A stretch of DNA of 64,000 nt from Candidatus Pantoea floridensis (GTDB lineage: Bacteria > Pseudomonadota > Gammaproteobacteria > Enterobacterales > Enterobacteriaceae): positions 3,410,001 through 3,474,000 of the forward strand of contig NZ_OCMY01000001.1 of assembly GCF_900215435.1 (NCBI RefSeq), written 5' to 3'. Positions 1-9,577 of this stretch are shown here, piece by piece (the first letter of the stretch is position 1; each line of letters starts with the position of its first letter). A program made the position numbers and the translations under genes. The notes below the pieces were generated by a model. It was given only the letters and a program-made list of their open reading frames with translations, searched no databases and was not told where the DNA came from.

Positions 1-628
1 TCCCATATGCCAGAGGAGGAAGAAAGGGAAGTAATGCGTTCTACTTTTTCATTACCCTATAATTATTATTGAGGGGTCTAACTTTAGTTATGTGACAAAA
101 TTAATTAGTCTGTATGAACTGCCCATGAATTTTTTATGTTCCTACTAACATTGAGGGGTTTTTCAGACTTTTGTGACAAATTATTTTTAGGCCAGAAGTC
201 TTATGCTTGAAAAATAAGGAAATTTATTTTTCACTTTTTTCTACTTTCCTCAATTTCTCTGTCACGTTTTTACATGAAATGTTTATGGGGCATGGTTCCG
301 ATTTCCTAACGCGTCAACGAAGTGATGGCTGTCGCGATGTGTCCCCTTTCACGCTCTGCTGAAGGGGCACGAGCAAGACAGACGAACGAAGTAGCGGGAG
401 GAATTGTCCTTGTGAGTGAGCTGGCGAGCGAATGCTTTTAGTTTTTTTTTAATTGGGGAGAAATCTTACATATCACTTTCTTAATTCTATTATGATTATG
501 ATAGCATTCGTAGAATGGCCTCAGGCTTCACAGGAAGCGTTCTGCTGAGTTTAAATGCAAAAGGTAACGGAATATATTGGGAGAAGGTGAAAGCGCTCAG
601 GATTGATTCTAGAGCGCTACAGAGGGTA
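1..628. other. AT-rich intergenic region, no gene recognised
   Basis: No convincing gene is seen here. The stretch is AT-rich. It holds an imperfect direct repeat: GAGGGGT at 71 and 153, each followed about 20 bases later by GTGACAAA at 92 and 173, so the period is 81-82 bases. An imperfect hairpin lies at about 339-370. A T-run follows about position 438. It may be the 3' flank of a gene beyond the left edge. Confidence 0.4.
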
Positions 629-976
629 TCACTGAATATTTAATTTCAAGCTAGTTGATTGTTGCCTCAATACCCTCAGACGTACAAGATTAACAATAGC
701 CTTGCTCAGTACAGAATTCAACAAAACGCATATCACCATTGTTGAGAAGAACACCCCTAAGAATGCAATCCCGCTTAGAACAGGCCCCAAGAAGCTTGGA
801 GTAATTGAGTGATACATCTGGTTGAAACTAAGCCACAGAATGAAGCACAGCAAATGAGAAATGAATTCTCCAATACAAGCTTGCTTCCCGTAGTTGAATG
901 AGCACTCACCCCAATCACCGTAGTACGATACAACATTTCCCGTTATAACTTCACCGCACCTTGGAATTAAGCTCAT
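629..976 (-). CDS. small hypothetical membrane protein
   Basis: I do not recognise this 115-residue protein. Two hydrophobic stretches, at about residues 37-54 and 62-90, suggest two membrane helices with a basic C-terminal tail. The start is supported by AGGGAA seven bases upstream of the ATG. It lies 45 bases downstream of the lipoprotein gene on the same strand, so the two are probably co-transcribed. Base composition is more AT-rich than in thiM and later genes, which suggests acquired DNA. It could be an accessory partner of the lipoprotein, but nothing in the sequence shows a function. Confidence 0.5.
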   Translation of the reverse strand: MSLIPRCGEVITGNVVSYYGDWGECSFNYGKQACIGEFISHLLCFILWLSFNQMYHSITPSFLGPVLSGIAFLGVFFSTMVICVLLNSVLSKAIVNLVRLRVLRQQSTSLKLNIQ

Positions 977-1021
977 TTTGTTTCCCTATAGAATGATGTA
1001 GCCAAATAGTTTTTAAGACAA

Positions 1022-1531
1022 TCAATATAGCTGGGAAACGTAATTATTGATGGGTTCAGCAAGAAGATCTTGCGGATGGTCTCCGCCCCAAGTTACTAAC
1101 TTACTCTCGCCATTGAGAATGGTTGAATTGATTAAAGTTAAATTGGAAGCTTTATAAACCGAAATTTTAACTTCAAGCTTATCTCTTTTCATAGACCATT
1201 CTGTAGCTCTATCTTCCCAATGCAATATTTGAGGGACAACTAAATAGCCTTCTGTTGTAGTTGCCTTAGATAAGCATTCAACATCTCCGCAGTTGTTAGA
1301 GATCCTCACCTTTTCAGAGTAACGTACAAATGCAGCTTGTAGAACGCTAGCCGTTTCCTGTCCTGAGCCATGGTAAAAAGTTGTGCCATAGAAACCATCT
1401 TTAGGAACAGCGATAGAAACAGGCATATCCTGTTTTAATTTCTCTGTGCTGGTCTTCACATCAGTGCTTTTATAATGTGCTGAGCATCCTGTGAGAGCTA
1501 ACGCCCCCATTATTAATAAAACTCCCTTCAT
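1022..1531 (-). CDS. DUF4823-like lipoprotein
   Basis: This 169-residue protein begins with a type II signal peptide ending in the lipobox LTGC at residues 13-16, so it should be a lipid-anchored envelope protein. The body, with a YGSGQ-like segment (here FYHGSGQETASVL) and a repeated beta pattern ending in a short helix, resembles DUF4823 lipoproteins known from gamma-proteobacteria; that assignment is from memory of the family. Function is unknown. It is the first gene of a probable two-gene unit. A near-consensus RcsAB box lies 43-56 bases upstream of its start, which would place it under envelope-stress (Rcs) control. Confidence 0.65.
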   Translation of the reverse strand: MKGVLLIMGALALTGCSAHYKSTDVKTSTEKLKQDMPVSIAVPKDGFYGTTFYHGSGQETASVLQAAFVRYSEKVRISNNCGDVECLSKATTTEGYLVVPQILHWEDRATEWSMKRDKLEVKISVYKASNLTLINSTILNGESKLVTWGGDHPQDLLAEPINNYVSQLY

Positions 1532-1573
1532 CCCTTTCCCCAGATAGTTAAATAAATGTTGCTTAAACCTTCC

Positions 1574-1587
1574 TAAGAATGTTCCTA
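1574..1587. promoter_or_regulatory. candidate RcsAB box upstream of the lipoprotein gene
   Basis: TAAGAATGTTCCTA matches the published RcsAB box consensus TaAGaatatTCctA at 13 of 14 positions. It ends 43 bases before the lipoprotein start codon on the minus strand, with an AT-rich TATTTA at about 1545-1550 that could be the -10. The position fits an activator site next to or overlapping the -35. Binding is inferred only. Confidence 0.5.
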
Positions 1588-1803
1588 ATTATTGCTCTGC
1601 CGCTTCTCTTATAGCAAGCGGATTATTAACCACCCTGTATAGATGAAGAGAGGACAGGTGAGATAAAGGGTGTGATAAAGCTGGTATAAAACTGTGATAA
1701 ATCTCCAACGCGTAAAAGAATGCGGTCAGGCATCTGAGCCCGGCTTGTGCCAACAAGTCACTTCCCGTAAGCTGCTATATAGATGGAAGTAATACATCTA
1801 TAT

Positions 1804-1880
1804 GACTCGGGGTGCCCCTGTAAACAGGGCTGAGATACACCCGCTGACCTGATCTGGATAATGCCAGCGTAGGGAAGTCA
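1804..1880 (+). ncRNA. TPP riboswitch (THI element)
   Basis: The stretch contains the hallmark pieces of the thiamine pyrophosphate aptamer in order: ACTCGGGGTGCCC, then GGGCTGAGA, ACCCGC, GACCTGATCTGGATAATGCC and GCGTAGGGAAGTC. It lies 45 bases upstream of thiM. The sequence between it and the thiM start (GATCGCCGG and a GGGAG ribosome site) fits control by hiding the ribosome site when TPP is bound, as known for E. coli thiM. Confidence 0.95.
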
Positions 1881-1925
1881 GATGCCTGACCGCATTCGCC
1901 TTCTTGATCGCCGGTTGGGAGCTTT

Positions 1926-2711
1926 ATGACACAGCCTAACCTTCTCTCCACTGCGCAACTCGCGCAATCCTTGCTCCTCCTGCGACAGCAAGCGCCACTG
2001 GTGCACTGTATGACGAACGACGTGGTGCAAACCTTTACCGCCAATGTATTGCTGGCGCTGCACGCTTCTCCGGCGATGGTGATTGATGCTGAAGAGGCCG
2101 CGCAGTTTGCCGGGTTTGCCGATGCGTTATTGATAAACGTCGGCACGCTTACGCGCGATCGTCGAGACGCGATGTTAGCGGCGGTGCAGGCCGCGCAAAA
2201 AGCCGGCACGCCGTGGACGCTGGATCCAGTTGCGGTCGGCGCATTAACGCTGCGCACCGAATTCTGCCAGCAGCTGCTTGGTCTGCATCCGGCGGCGATT
2301 CGTGGTAACGCCTCAGAAATTCTCGCCCTGGCTAATCAGGCAACGGGCGGTCGTGGCGTGGATAGTCTGCATCAGGCCGATGCCGCGCTGAGCGCTGCGC
2401 AACAGCTGGCGCGTGACTATGACACTGTCGTCGCCGTAACCGGCGAAGTGGATTACGTTACCGATGGCACTCAAACGTTGGCGATCCCCGGCGGGAGTCC
2501 GCTGATGACGCGGGTGGTCGGCACCGGTTGCGCGTTGTCGGCGGTGGTGGCGGCTTTCACCAGCTTACCGGGCGAGCGTTTGCTGCATGTGGCCGCTGCC
2601 TGTCGTGTGATGTCGCTAGCCGGTGAAATCACGGCGCGTCAAGTCGAGGGGCCGGGCAGTTTTGCGTCGGCTTTTCTTGATGCGCTCTGGACGCTGGAGA
2701 TGACAGTATGA
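1926..2711 (+). CDS. thiM: hydroxyethylthiazole kinase
   Basis: ThiM phosphorylates 4-methyl-5-(2-hydroxyethyl)thiazole in thiamine salvage in the cytosol. The 261 residues match the usual ThiM length. Visible motifs are CMTNDVV near residue 30, the RGNASE loop near 126-131 and the GTGCALSA anion-hole/catalytic segment with Cys at about 202. A GGGAG ribosome site precedes the ATG. The TPP riboswitch upstream gives feedback control by the pathway end product. It overlaps thiD by four bases (ATGA), so the two are translationally coupled. Confidence 0.96.
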   Translation: MTQPNLLSTAQLAQSLLLLRQQAPLVHCMTNDVVQTFTANVLLALHASPAMVIDAEEAAQFAGFADALLINVGTLTRDRRDAMLAAVQAAQKAGTPWTLDPVAVGALTLRTEFCQQLLGLHPAAIRGNASEILALANQATGGRGVDSLHQADAALSAAQQLARDYDTVVAVTGEVDYVTDGTQTLAIPGGSPLMTRVVGTGCALSAVVAAFTSLPGERLLHVAAACRVMSLAGEITARQVEGPGSFASAFLDALWTLEMTV

Positions 2712-3508
2712 AACGCATCAACGCATTAACTATCGCCGGTACCGATCCAAGTGGCGGCGCCGGTATCCAGGCCGATTTGAAAGCCTTCTCCGCGCTGGGC
2801 GCGTATGGCACCAGCGTCATCACTGCGCTGGTGGCGCAGAATACCTGCGGCGTGCAGTCGGTTTATCGTATCGAACCCGATTTTGTTGCCGCGCAGCTCG
2901 ATTCGGTGCTGGACGATGTGCGCATTGATAGCGCAAAGATCGGCATGTTGGCAGAAACGGCGATCGTTGAAGTGGTGGCCGAGCGGCTGAAACGCGCCAG
3001 CCTGCCGTTTGTGGTGCTGGATACGGTAATGATAGCCAAAAGTGGCGATGCGCTGCTGTCGCCGGATGCGGTAGCCAACGTACGCGAACTGCTGCTGCCG
3101 CAGGTCTCGTTGATCACGCCGAACCTGCCGGAAGCCGCAGCACTGTTGGGGTGCGCTATGGCGCAGGATGAAAAAACCATGCTGCAGCAGGGCGATGCGC
3201 TGCTGGATCTTGGCTGTGAGGCGGTACTGATGAAAGGGGGACATCTTAGTGATGCCGAGAGCCCGGATTGGCTGATCACCCGCGCGGGACGCCAGCGTTT
3301 TACCGCGCCGCGCGTCAATACCCAACACACGCACGGCACCGGTTGTTCACTCTCAGCGGCGCTGGCCGCACTGCGGCCACGGCATAATGATTGGGCGGCG
3401 ACGGTGGCTGAAGCCAAAGCCTGGCTGCAGCAGGCGCTGCTGCATGCCGATTCGCTGGAAGTGGGCAAAGGCATTGGGCCAGTGCACCATTTCCATCAGT
3501 GGTGGTAG
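2708..3508 (+). CDS. thiD: bifunctional hydroxymethylpyrimidine kinase / phosphomethylpyrimidine kinase
   Basis: ThiD performs both phosphorylations of hydroxymethylpyrimidine to HMP-PP, the partner of the thiazole phosphate made by ThiM. The ribokinase-type fold shows the N-terminal [18 protein letters not shown] motif, the GMLAE segment near residue 80 and the C-terminal [13 protein letters not shown] motif that carries the catalytic region. The length of 266 residues is normal. The start overlaps the thiM stop, and expression should follow the thiM riboswitch. Confidence 0.96.
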   Translation: MKRINALTIAGTDPSGGAGIQADLKAFSALGAYGTSVITALVAQNTCGVQSVYRIEPDFVAAQLDSVLDDVRIDSAKIGMLAETAIVEVVAERLKRASLPFVVLDTVMIAKSGDALLSPDAVANVRELLLPQVSLITPNLPEAAALLGCAMAQDEKTMLQQGDALLDLGCEAVLMKGGHLSDAESPDWLITRAGRQRFTAPRVNTQHTHGTGCSLSAALAALRPRHNDWAATVAEAKAWLQQALLHADSLEVGKGIGPVHHFHQWW

Positions 3509-3655
3509 GGCGTAACGCCAGATTGCCGCTTTTTCACTGCGAATCCGTCTGAAAAATGGAGTCAGCAATTTGCCAGCCTGCGGCATTCCGGTCCAGGCTG
3601 TTGGGGGGGAATCGACAGGTGTCGGTTCCAATCCAGCCATTTATCAGGAGCGAAC

Positions 3656-4708
3656 ATGACGGACATCGTACAGTTATTGGGCAAAGAGGCGGATAGCCTT
3701 CTTCAACATCGCTGCATGACCATTCCAGCGGACAGCCTCTATTTACCCGGCGCGGATTATGTAGATCGTGTGATGATCGACAACAATCGTTCTCCTACCG
3801 TATTACGCAACATGCAAACCCTGTACAACACCGGACGTCTGGCGGGCACCGGCTATTTATCCATTCTACCGGTCGATCAGGGCGTGGAGCACTCGGCGGG
3901 CGCATCGTTTGCTGCCAATCCTGCCTATTTCGATCCGAAAAACATCGTTGAACTGGCGATTGAAGCCGGTTGCAACTGCGTGGCGTCCACATATGGCGTT
4001 TTGGCTTCGGTTTCGCGTCGCTACGCGCACCGTATCCCGTTTATGGTGAAGCTGAACCATAACGAAACCCTGAGCTATCCAACGCAATACGATCAAACGC
4101 TGTATGCCAGCGTGGAGCAGGCGTTTAATTTAGGTGCGGTAGCCGTTGGCGCCACCATCTATTTCGGCTCTGAGCAATCACGTCGGCAGATTGAAGAGAT
4201 CTCTGCGGCGTTTGAACGCGCACACGAGCTGGGAATGGTGACGGTGCTGTGGGCCTATCTGCGTAATGATGCATTCAAGAAGGAGGGGGTAGATTATCAC
4301 GCCAGCGCCGACCTGACCGGCCAGGCCAATCATCTGGCGGCCACCATCGGTGCGGATATCGTTAAGCAGAAGATGGCTGAGAATAATGGTGGCTATAACG
4401 CCGTGAAATTTGGTCACACCGATGAGCGCGTGTACAGCAAACTGACCACGGAAAATCCAATTGATTTGGTACGTTATCAGTTGGCGAACTGCTATATGGG
4501 GCGCGCAGGTTTGATTAACTCAGGCGGCGCCTCTGCCGGTGAAACAGATATCGCTGAATCGGTGCGTACGGCGGTGATCAATAAGCGTGCGGGCGGTATG
4601 GGGCTGATCCTTGGCCGTAAAGCGTTTAAGAAGTCGCTGAAAGAGGGCGTGCAGTTGATTAATGCGGTGCAAGATGTCTATTTGTCGAAGGATGTGTCGA
4701 TTGCGTGA
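3656..4708 (+). CDS. fbaB: class I fructose-bisphosphate aldolase
   Basis: This is the archaeal-type (DhnA family) class I aldolase that cleaves fructose 1,6-bisphosphate through a Schiff base. The 350 residues equal the E. coli FbaB length and the sequence is close throughout, including [13 protein letters not shown] near residue 70 and the lysine in [13 protein letters not shown], the usual Schiff-base site. E. coli keeps fbaB in the same neighbourhood as thiMD. The 147-base spacer upstream probably holds its own promoter; I could not place it. Confidence 0.96.
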   Translation: MTDIVQLLGKEADSLLQHRCMTIPADSLYLPGADYVDRVMIDNNRSPTVLRNMQTLYNTGRLAGTGYLSILPVDQGVEHSAGASFAANPAYFDPKNIVELAIEAGCNCVASTYGVLASVSRRYAHRIPFMVKLNHNETLSYPTQYDQTLYASVEQAFNLGAVAVGATIYFGSEQSRRQIEEISAAFERAHELGMVTVLWAYLRNDAFKKEGVDYHASADLTGQANHLAATIGADIVKQKMAENNGGYNAVKFGHTDERVYSKLTTENPIDLVRYQLANCYMGRAGLINSGGASAGETDIAESVRTAVINKRAGGMGLILGRKAFKKSLKEGVQLINAVQDVYLSKDVSIA

Positions 4709-4718
4709 TTGCGTGAAA

Positions 4719-4790
4719 GGTCAGCATAAATGCTGACCCTACAACACATTGAATATTATGCATATCGTAGGGTCGCCATTCATGGCGACC
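4719..4790. repeat. paired REP-like palindrome (REPIN), copy 1
   Basis: Two short palindromes face each other: GGTCAGCATAAATGCTGACC followed by CTAC (4739-4742), then a spacer, then GTAG (4767-4770) followed by GGTCGCCATTCATGGCGACC. The GTAG head plus hairpin is the REP signature, and the inverted pair is a BIME/REPIN layout. It sits between the convergent 3' ends of fbaB and rspR, where it could also act as a terminator or protect mRNA ends. Confidence 0.8.
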
Positions 4791-4798
4791 TCTTAGCA

Positions 4799-5485
4799 TC
4801 AAGGCGCCTCAAACCACTCGCTGTTGCGCTCGGCGATGGGCGTGATGGTCAAAATCATTTCCTGTAAATGGCGGCGCATCGCGCTTTCAGCGGCTTCAAC
4901 GTCATGCGCTTTCAACGCATTGAAAATATCTTCGTGCTGTTGAATCAACCGTTCCGGCGGTGAGACTTCACTCAGCGTCAGAAAGCGTACGCGATCCATG
5001 GTGGCTTTAATATTTTCCACCGTTTCCCATGCCAGCAGGCAATGGATCCCTTCGGCAATTAAGCGATGGAACTCATCGTCCAGCGCTAAAAAAGCCTGAC
5101 TGTCATGCCGTTCGGCGGCCAAACGCTGCAGCTGCAGATTGTGCTCCAGCGCCATCAGTCCCGCTGCATCAATCTCCTGCGCGGCGCGGCGGACGACAGC
5201 AATCTCTACCGCTTCACGGATAAAACGGCCGTCGGCCACGCGCTGAGCGGAAATCTTGCGCACGAAAGTGCCGCGCTGCGGTAAAACCTGTACCAATCCA
5301 GCTTCGGCCAGTTTAATAAAAGCTTCTCGTACCGGCTGACGGGAAACGTTAAAGCGCGCCGACACTTCCTTCTCCGACAGCAGCGAGCCCGGATGAATGA
5401 CACAGGTCACGATATCTTTACGCAGGTAACGATAGATCTGCTGATTTACCGGTTCGCTGGTGGTTATGGTATAGGCAGTCGACAT
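4799..5485 (-). CDS. rspR: GntR/FadR-family regulator RspR
   Basis: This 228-residue protein has an N-terminal winged helix (PVNQQIYRYLRKDIV, then NVSRQPVREAFIKLAEAGLV at about residues 48-67) and a C-terminal FCD ligand domain. It resembles E. coli RspR (YdfH) closely, including EPVNQQIYR near the start and RRHLQEM with NSEWF near the end. It is the last gene of the rspB-MFS-ydfI-rspR unit, 98 bases after the oxidoreductase gene, and probably represses that unit, as its relative does in E. coli. The inducer is likely a sugar acid; that is inference. Confidence 0.88.
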   Translation of the reverse strand: MSTAYTITTSEPVNQQIYRYLRKDIVTCVIHPGSLLSEKEVSARFNVSRQPVREAFIKLAEAGLVQVLPQRGTFVRKISAQRVADGRFIREAVEIAVVRRAAQEIDAAGLMALEHNLQLQRLAAERHDSQAFLALDDEFHRLIAEGIHCLLAWETVENIKATMDRVRFLTLSEVSPPERLIQQHEDIFNALKAHDVEAAESAMRRHLQEMILTITPIAERNSEWFEAP

Positions 5486-5583
5486 GCAGCAATATCCGTA
5501 TTACGGCTGGCATGTGCCAGCCCGATGAGAAAGGTTCAGTCTAATCAGCACGCTGCGTCTGCGCTACTCATTTATGAAGGCGC

Positions 5584-7044
5584 TTAGCCTTGTGTGACAA
5601 GGGCATGCACCGTGGCGCGCGCGCCCTGATTCACTAACTGCTGATAGAGCTCGGTCACACGGGTGACAAAGGCGGTGTGCTGCAGCAGATCGTCGCCGAA
5701 CACCGCCTTCAGCCCCAATAGCGCTTTGACGCGCGCTGCGCCTTCCTCACTGTTGGCCACGATGTCCGCCAACCGATCTTTCAGCGGATCGCGGATCTCA
5801 ATCGGCGCGCCTTGCTCGTCCACGCCGCTGACATAGCGCATCCAGCCAGCCACACCCAGCAGCAGATAATCGCATGAGGTGCCGTTGCGCAGATGCCAGC
5901 GCACGCTATCGAGCAAACGCTGCGGCAGTTTTTGCGTGCCGTCGGTGGCGATCTGATAAGTGCGATGCTTAATGGCGCGATTTTCGTAGCGTGCAATCAG
6001 TGAGTTGGCATAGGCCTCGAGATCGACGCCTTGCGTACGCAGCGTAGGTGCCTGATCCTGCAACATCAATGCACGAGCCGCCTGGCGATAGCTGGCATCA
6101 GCCATGCAATCGCTGATGTGGTCGTAACCGGCCAGAAAGCCAAGGTAGGCGAGGAACGAATGGCTACCGTTCAGCATGCGCAGCTTCATCTCTTCGAACG
6201 GTAATACGTCGCTGACCAATTCCGCGCCGGCGTTTTCCCAGGCCGGGCGGCCGTTTACGAAGTTGTCCTCAATCACCCATTGAAAGAACGGTTCGGCTTC
6301 CACCGCCACCGGATCGCGGCTGCCTAAACGTGCGCTCAGCGTGTCGAATGCCGCATCGGTCATGGCCGGAACGATGCGATCCACCATGGTTGAAGGGAAC
6401 GTGATGTGCGTCTGGATGTAGGCCGCCAGTGCCGGGCTATGGCGCTCCGCCAGCTGAGTCACCACATTGCGCGTGACGTGGCCGTTTTCCGGCATATTGT
6501 CGCATGACATCACGCTAAACGGCGGTAGATTACGTTCACGACGGCGAATAATCGCCGCCAGAATCAGCCCCGGTAACGAACGTGGTGCCGTTGGATGTGC
6601 GAGGTCATGCACGATATCCGGATGATCGGGATTCAGCTTGCCGCTGGAGGGCATATAGCAATAGCCTTTCTCGGTCACCGTCATCGAGACAATTGCCACT
6701 TCCGGCTGGCTCATGGCTTCAATCACCGCCTCAATGCCGTCACTTTTGCCGTGCAGCGCCTGCGTCACCACGCCAATCACGCGCGTGTGCAACGTCTCAT
6801 CGGCCATTTCCGTCAGCGTGTAGAGCAAATCCTGCTGACGCAGCGCCTGAATCAGCTCGCCGCTGTTGAGATTCACTTCGCAATAGCCCCAGTCGCTGCC
6901 CTGTGCGGCCAGTTTATCGGTCGCAAGCGCCTGATGCGCACGATGAAACGCACCAAAGCCAATGTGCACCATACGGGTTTTGAGTTGTGTGCGATCGTAA
7001 GAAGGGCGTTGTACATCAGCGGGGAGGCGTTCAAGCTCTAACAT
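5584..7044 (-). CDS. D-mannonate/fructuronate-type oxidoreductase (YdfI/UxuB family)
   Basis: The 486-residue protein belongs to the mannitol dehydrogenase family of long-chain polyol dehydrogenases and is closest in my reading to E. coli YdfI, then UxuB. It has the NAD-binding HIGFGAFHRAHQ motif near residue 27, VMSCDNMPENGH near 190, and the KLRMLNGSHS catalytic lysine segment near 285. It should interconvert fructuronate and mannonate or a similar keto-sugar acid. I chose the internal ATG at 7044 because AAGGA stands seven bases before it; an ATG six bases earlier is too close to that site. Confidence 0.85.
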   Translation of the reverse strand: MLELERLPADVQRPSYDRTQLKTRMVHIGFGAFHRAHQALATDKLAAQGSDWGYCEVNLNSGELIQALRQQDLLYTLTEMADETLHTRVIGVVTQALHGKSDGIEAVIEAMSQPEVAIVSMTVTEKGYCYMPSSGKLNPDHPDIVHDLAHPTAPRSLPGLILAAIIRRRERNLPPFSVMSCDNMPENGHVTRNVVTQLAERHSPALAAYIQTHITFPSTMVDRIVPAMTDAAFDTLSARLGSRDPVAVEAEPFFQWVIEDNFVNGRPAWENAGAELVSDVLPFEEMKLRMLNGSHSFLAYLGFLAGYDHISDCMADASYRQAARALMLQDQAPTLRTQGVDLEAYANSLIARYENRAIKHRTYQIATDGTQKLPQRLLDSVRWHLRNGTSCDYLLLGVAGWMRYVSGVDEQGAPIEIRDPLKDRLADIVANSEEGAARVKALLGLKAVFGDDLLQHTAFVTRVTELYQQLVNQGARATVHALVTQG

Positions 7045-7088
7045 AATCATTCCTTTTAGCAAATGGGGCGCTGAGCGCCCCACGAGAA

Positions 7089-8372
7089 TTACACCGAAAC
7101 TGGTTTGTTGTTGGCCTTGGGTTCACGAATCACCAGCAGCACCAGCAGGGCACCGACACCCGCCACTGCACCCGCCAGGATAAACGCACTGTCGAATTTA
7201 CCCGAGTGCTGTACGATGAAGCCGGTGACGACAGGGCCAATAACGCCTGACAAGCTACCAATCAGGTGGATAAAGCCGCTGATGCTGCCGACACGGCTTT
7301 TGTGCACCACGTCCTGCACGATTGCCCAGTAAATCGCGCCGGTGATGTAGAGGAAGAAGATGGAGATCGACATCATGATCACCGCCGAGTTGACCTCTTT
7401 TATCGTACCTGCCAGCGCTACGCAAATAGCGGCGGCGGTAAGTGAAACCACCAGCACAATTTTGCGTGATAGCAGCAGTTTACCGGTGAGGTTGAAAATC
7501 TTATCGGAAATCCAGCCACCCAGCGCCAGGCCCACGAATCCGACAATCCACGGGATCATGGTGGTGATGCTCATCGCTTTGATATCGAGGCCATGCGCCT
7601 GCACCAGATACGCCGGGAACCAGCTCAGGAAGAAGAACAGAATGTAGTTGTAGCAGAAGAAGGCAAACGCGGTGACCAGAATGATCGGCTGGCGCAGGTA
7701 GAAACCCAGTCCGTGCGCGTTGCCGCTCGGGTCGATAACGTCAGCCGGTTCTTCGGCTTTCAGTTTTTCCACCAGCGCACGCTCTTCTGGGGATACGCGT
7801 TTACTTTTCGCCGGGTTATCTGCAGCAAAGAAGAACCACAGCGCCAGCCACACGAAACCAATTGCGGCGATGACGACAAACGCCGGACGCCAGCCGAACG
7901 ACAGCGCCAGATAGCCGACAATCGGCCCAGCAACAGCGCCGCCCAGCGGTGAACCCGAACTCAGTAAACCCATCGCCGTCGCGGCTTGTTTTTTCGGGAA
8001 CCAGCCGTTAATGGCCTTGTTCGCTGAGGCAGAAATCGGCCCTTCCGCCATGCCAAACAGCACGCGCAGAATCATCATTGACCAGAAACCGGTTGCCATG
8101 GCGGTCAGGCCGCAGAACAGTGACCACATGCCGACGGCGGTGCCGAGTACGATGGTCGGGCCGAATTTATCGGTCGCTAAGCCACCGATAAAGTTGAAAA
8201 GGGCGTAACCAAAGAAGAAGCTGCCGAAAATCATGCCGAACTGTTCGGCGTTAATCGTCAGGTCTTTTTCCACCAAAGGTACGGTCAGCGAGAGGGCGAT
8301 ACGATCGAGGTAATTGATCATAAACACCAGGAACAACAGCAGTACGAGGGTCCAGCGCAGGTTCTTAAACAT
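7089..8372 (-). CDS. MFS sugar-acid transporter (anion:cation symporter family)
   Basis: The 427-residue protein has about twelve hydrophobic segments, an early INYLDRIALS motif and GLATDKFG in the first cytoplasmic loop, typical of the ACS branch of the major facilitator superfamily that includes ExuT, GudP and GarP. It probably imports a hexonate or hexuronate by proton symport across the inner membrane. It lies between rspB and the ydfI-like gene on the same strand (gaps of 83 and 44 bases), so its substrate is probably the one those enzymes oxidise. E. coli has an unrelated transporter (YdfJ) at this place in its rsp cluster. Confidence 0.87.
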   Translation of the reverse strand: MFKNLRWTLVLLLFLVFMINYLDRIALSLTVPLVEKDLTINAEQFGMIFGSFFFGYALFNFIGGLATDKFGPTIVLGTAVGMWSLFCGLTAMATGFWSMMILRVLFGMAEGPISASANKAINGWFPKKQAATAMGLLSSGSPLGGAVAGPIVGYLALSFGWRPAFVVIAAIGFVWLALWFFFAADNPAKSKRVSPEERALVEKLKAEEPADVIDPSGNAHGLGFYLRQPIILVTAFAFFCYNYILFFFLSWFPAYLVQAHGLDIKAMSITTMIPWIVGFVGLALGGWISDKIFNLTGKLLLSRKIVLVVSLTAAAICVALAGTIKEVNSAVIMMSISIFFLYITGAIYWAIVQDVVHKSRVGSISGFIHLIGSLSGVIGPVVTGFIVQHSGKFDSAFILAGAVAGVGALLVLLVIREPKANNKPVSV

Positions 8373-8455
8373 AGAAACTCCGTCATCGTCATTTTTTATA
8401 GTAATAATGCCGGCGGGTTATGACCGGCATGGGGACACCTGGTGTGCGGGTTAAC

Positions 8456-9466
8456 TTAACCCATTTGTAGGATCACTTTGCAGCAGGTGCGGGGATCTTT
8501 TTCGAACAGCGTCATGGCTTGCTCAACGTCCGCCAGCGGGAAATAGTGTGTTACCAGCTTTTCCGGCTGGATCTGACCTTGCTCAATCCACTCAATCACC
8601 TGTGGAAAGCGATTGCTGTTGAGGCGAGAGGTGAACAGCGACAGCTCTTTACTGGTGAGACTTTGCTGCGTAATGCTGCAAGGTTCGCCGGAGAAGCCGA
8701 GCAGACCGATGCGCGCCGCAGGTGAGGCGAGAGCCGCGGCTTCAGCGAGAATAGACGGATGGCAGGCGGCATCAATAATCAACGTGGGTTGCACACCTTC
8801 AAGCTGGGCTGCTAACGGGATTTCGCTGTTGTTAAACACGCCATCGGCACCGTTTTCCTGCGCTAGCGCCAGACGCTCCGGCAGACGATCGACCACCAGC
8901 ACCTGCTCGACGCCGTACACGCCTTTCAGCACCTGAATAGCGGTAAGGCCCATCGGGCCGGCACCGTAAATCAGCGCCACATCGTTCGGCTGCGGTTTGA
9001 GAAAGGCGGTAATATTAGCGGCAATGGTGAAAGGCTCAACCATGCTGGCAAGTTTATCGGGAACGCTATCGGGCAGACGGTAGGCATTTTTCGCCGGTGC
9101 CACCGCATACTCACTAAAGCCACCGTCGCGATGTACCCCAATCACCTGCAGCTCTTTGCACACATTAGGGCGGCCAATAGAGCAGGGATAGCAGTGACCA
9201 CAGCTCACCACCGGATCGACAGCCACACGTTCACCAATGCGATTGTTTGCCACGCCATCACCTACGGCATCAATCAGGCCAAAGAATTCGTGACCGATCA
9301 CGCGCGGATATTTCGCAAAAGGATTATGCCCATGCCAGATATGCACATCAGAACCGCAGATGCTGGCATATTGCACTTTAACGCGTACTTCACCTGCAGC
9401 GGGCTGCGGCAGCGGGCGCTCTGCCAAAACTAATTCACCGGGTTGTTCAATCACCACACTTTTCAT
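8456..9466 (-). CDS. rspB: zinc-dependent alcohol dehydrogenase RspB
   Basis: This medium-chain dehydrogenase/reductase carries the catalytic-zinc motifs CGSDVHIWHG and GHEFFG (near residues 38-69), the four-cysteine structural-zinc segment CGHCYPCSIGRPNVC near residue 92 and a Rossmann VYGAGPMG-like motif near 166. Similarity to E. coli RspB is high over the whole length. Two adjacent ATGs occur; I chose the second (9466) because AGGAG then stands six bases upstream and the product begins MKS as in RspB. It is the first gene of the operon. rspA (mannonate dehydratase-like) is not adjacent. Confidence 0.9.
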   Translation of the reverse strand: MKSVVIEQPGELVLAERPLPQPAAGEVRVKVQYASICGSDVHIWHGHNPFAKYPRVIGHEFFGLIDAVGDGVANNRIGERVAVDPVVSCGHCYPCSIGRPNVCKELQVIGVHRDGGFSEYAVAPAKNAYRLPDSVPDKLASMVEPFTIAANITAFLKPQPNDVALIYGAGPMGLTAIQVLKGVYGVEQVLVVDRLPERLALAQENGADGVFNNSEIPLAAQLEGVQPTLIIDAACHPSILAEAAALASPAARIGLLGFSGEPCSITQQSLTSKELSLFTSRLNSNRFPQVIEWIEQGQIQPEKLVTHYFPLADVEQAMTLFEKDPRTCCKVILQMG

Positions 9467-9577
9467 CATTTACTCCTTGCCTGCTGCCAACCTAAGTTGT
9501 GAAGCCGGCATCAATGGGAAAGCAATGCTGAAAAAATACGCGCACCAATACTACCATACAAGTCGGCGTTGCAGAGT

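Noticed and set aside
339..370. Hairpin GTGTCCCCTTTCA / TGAAGGGGCAC as a terminator
   Set aside because: It has a bulge and no T-run follows on either strand.
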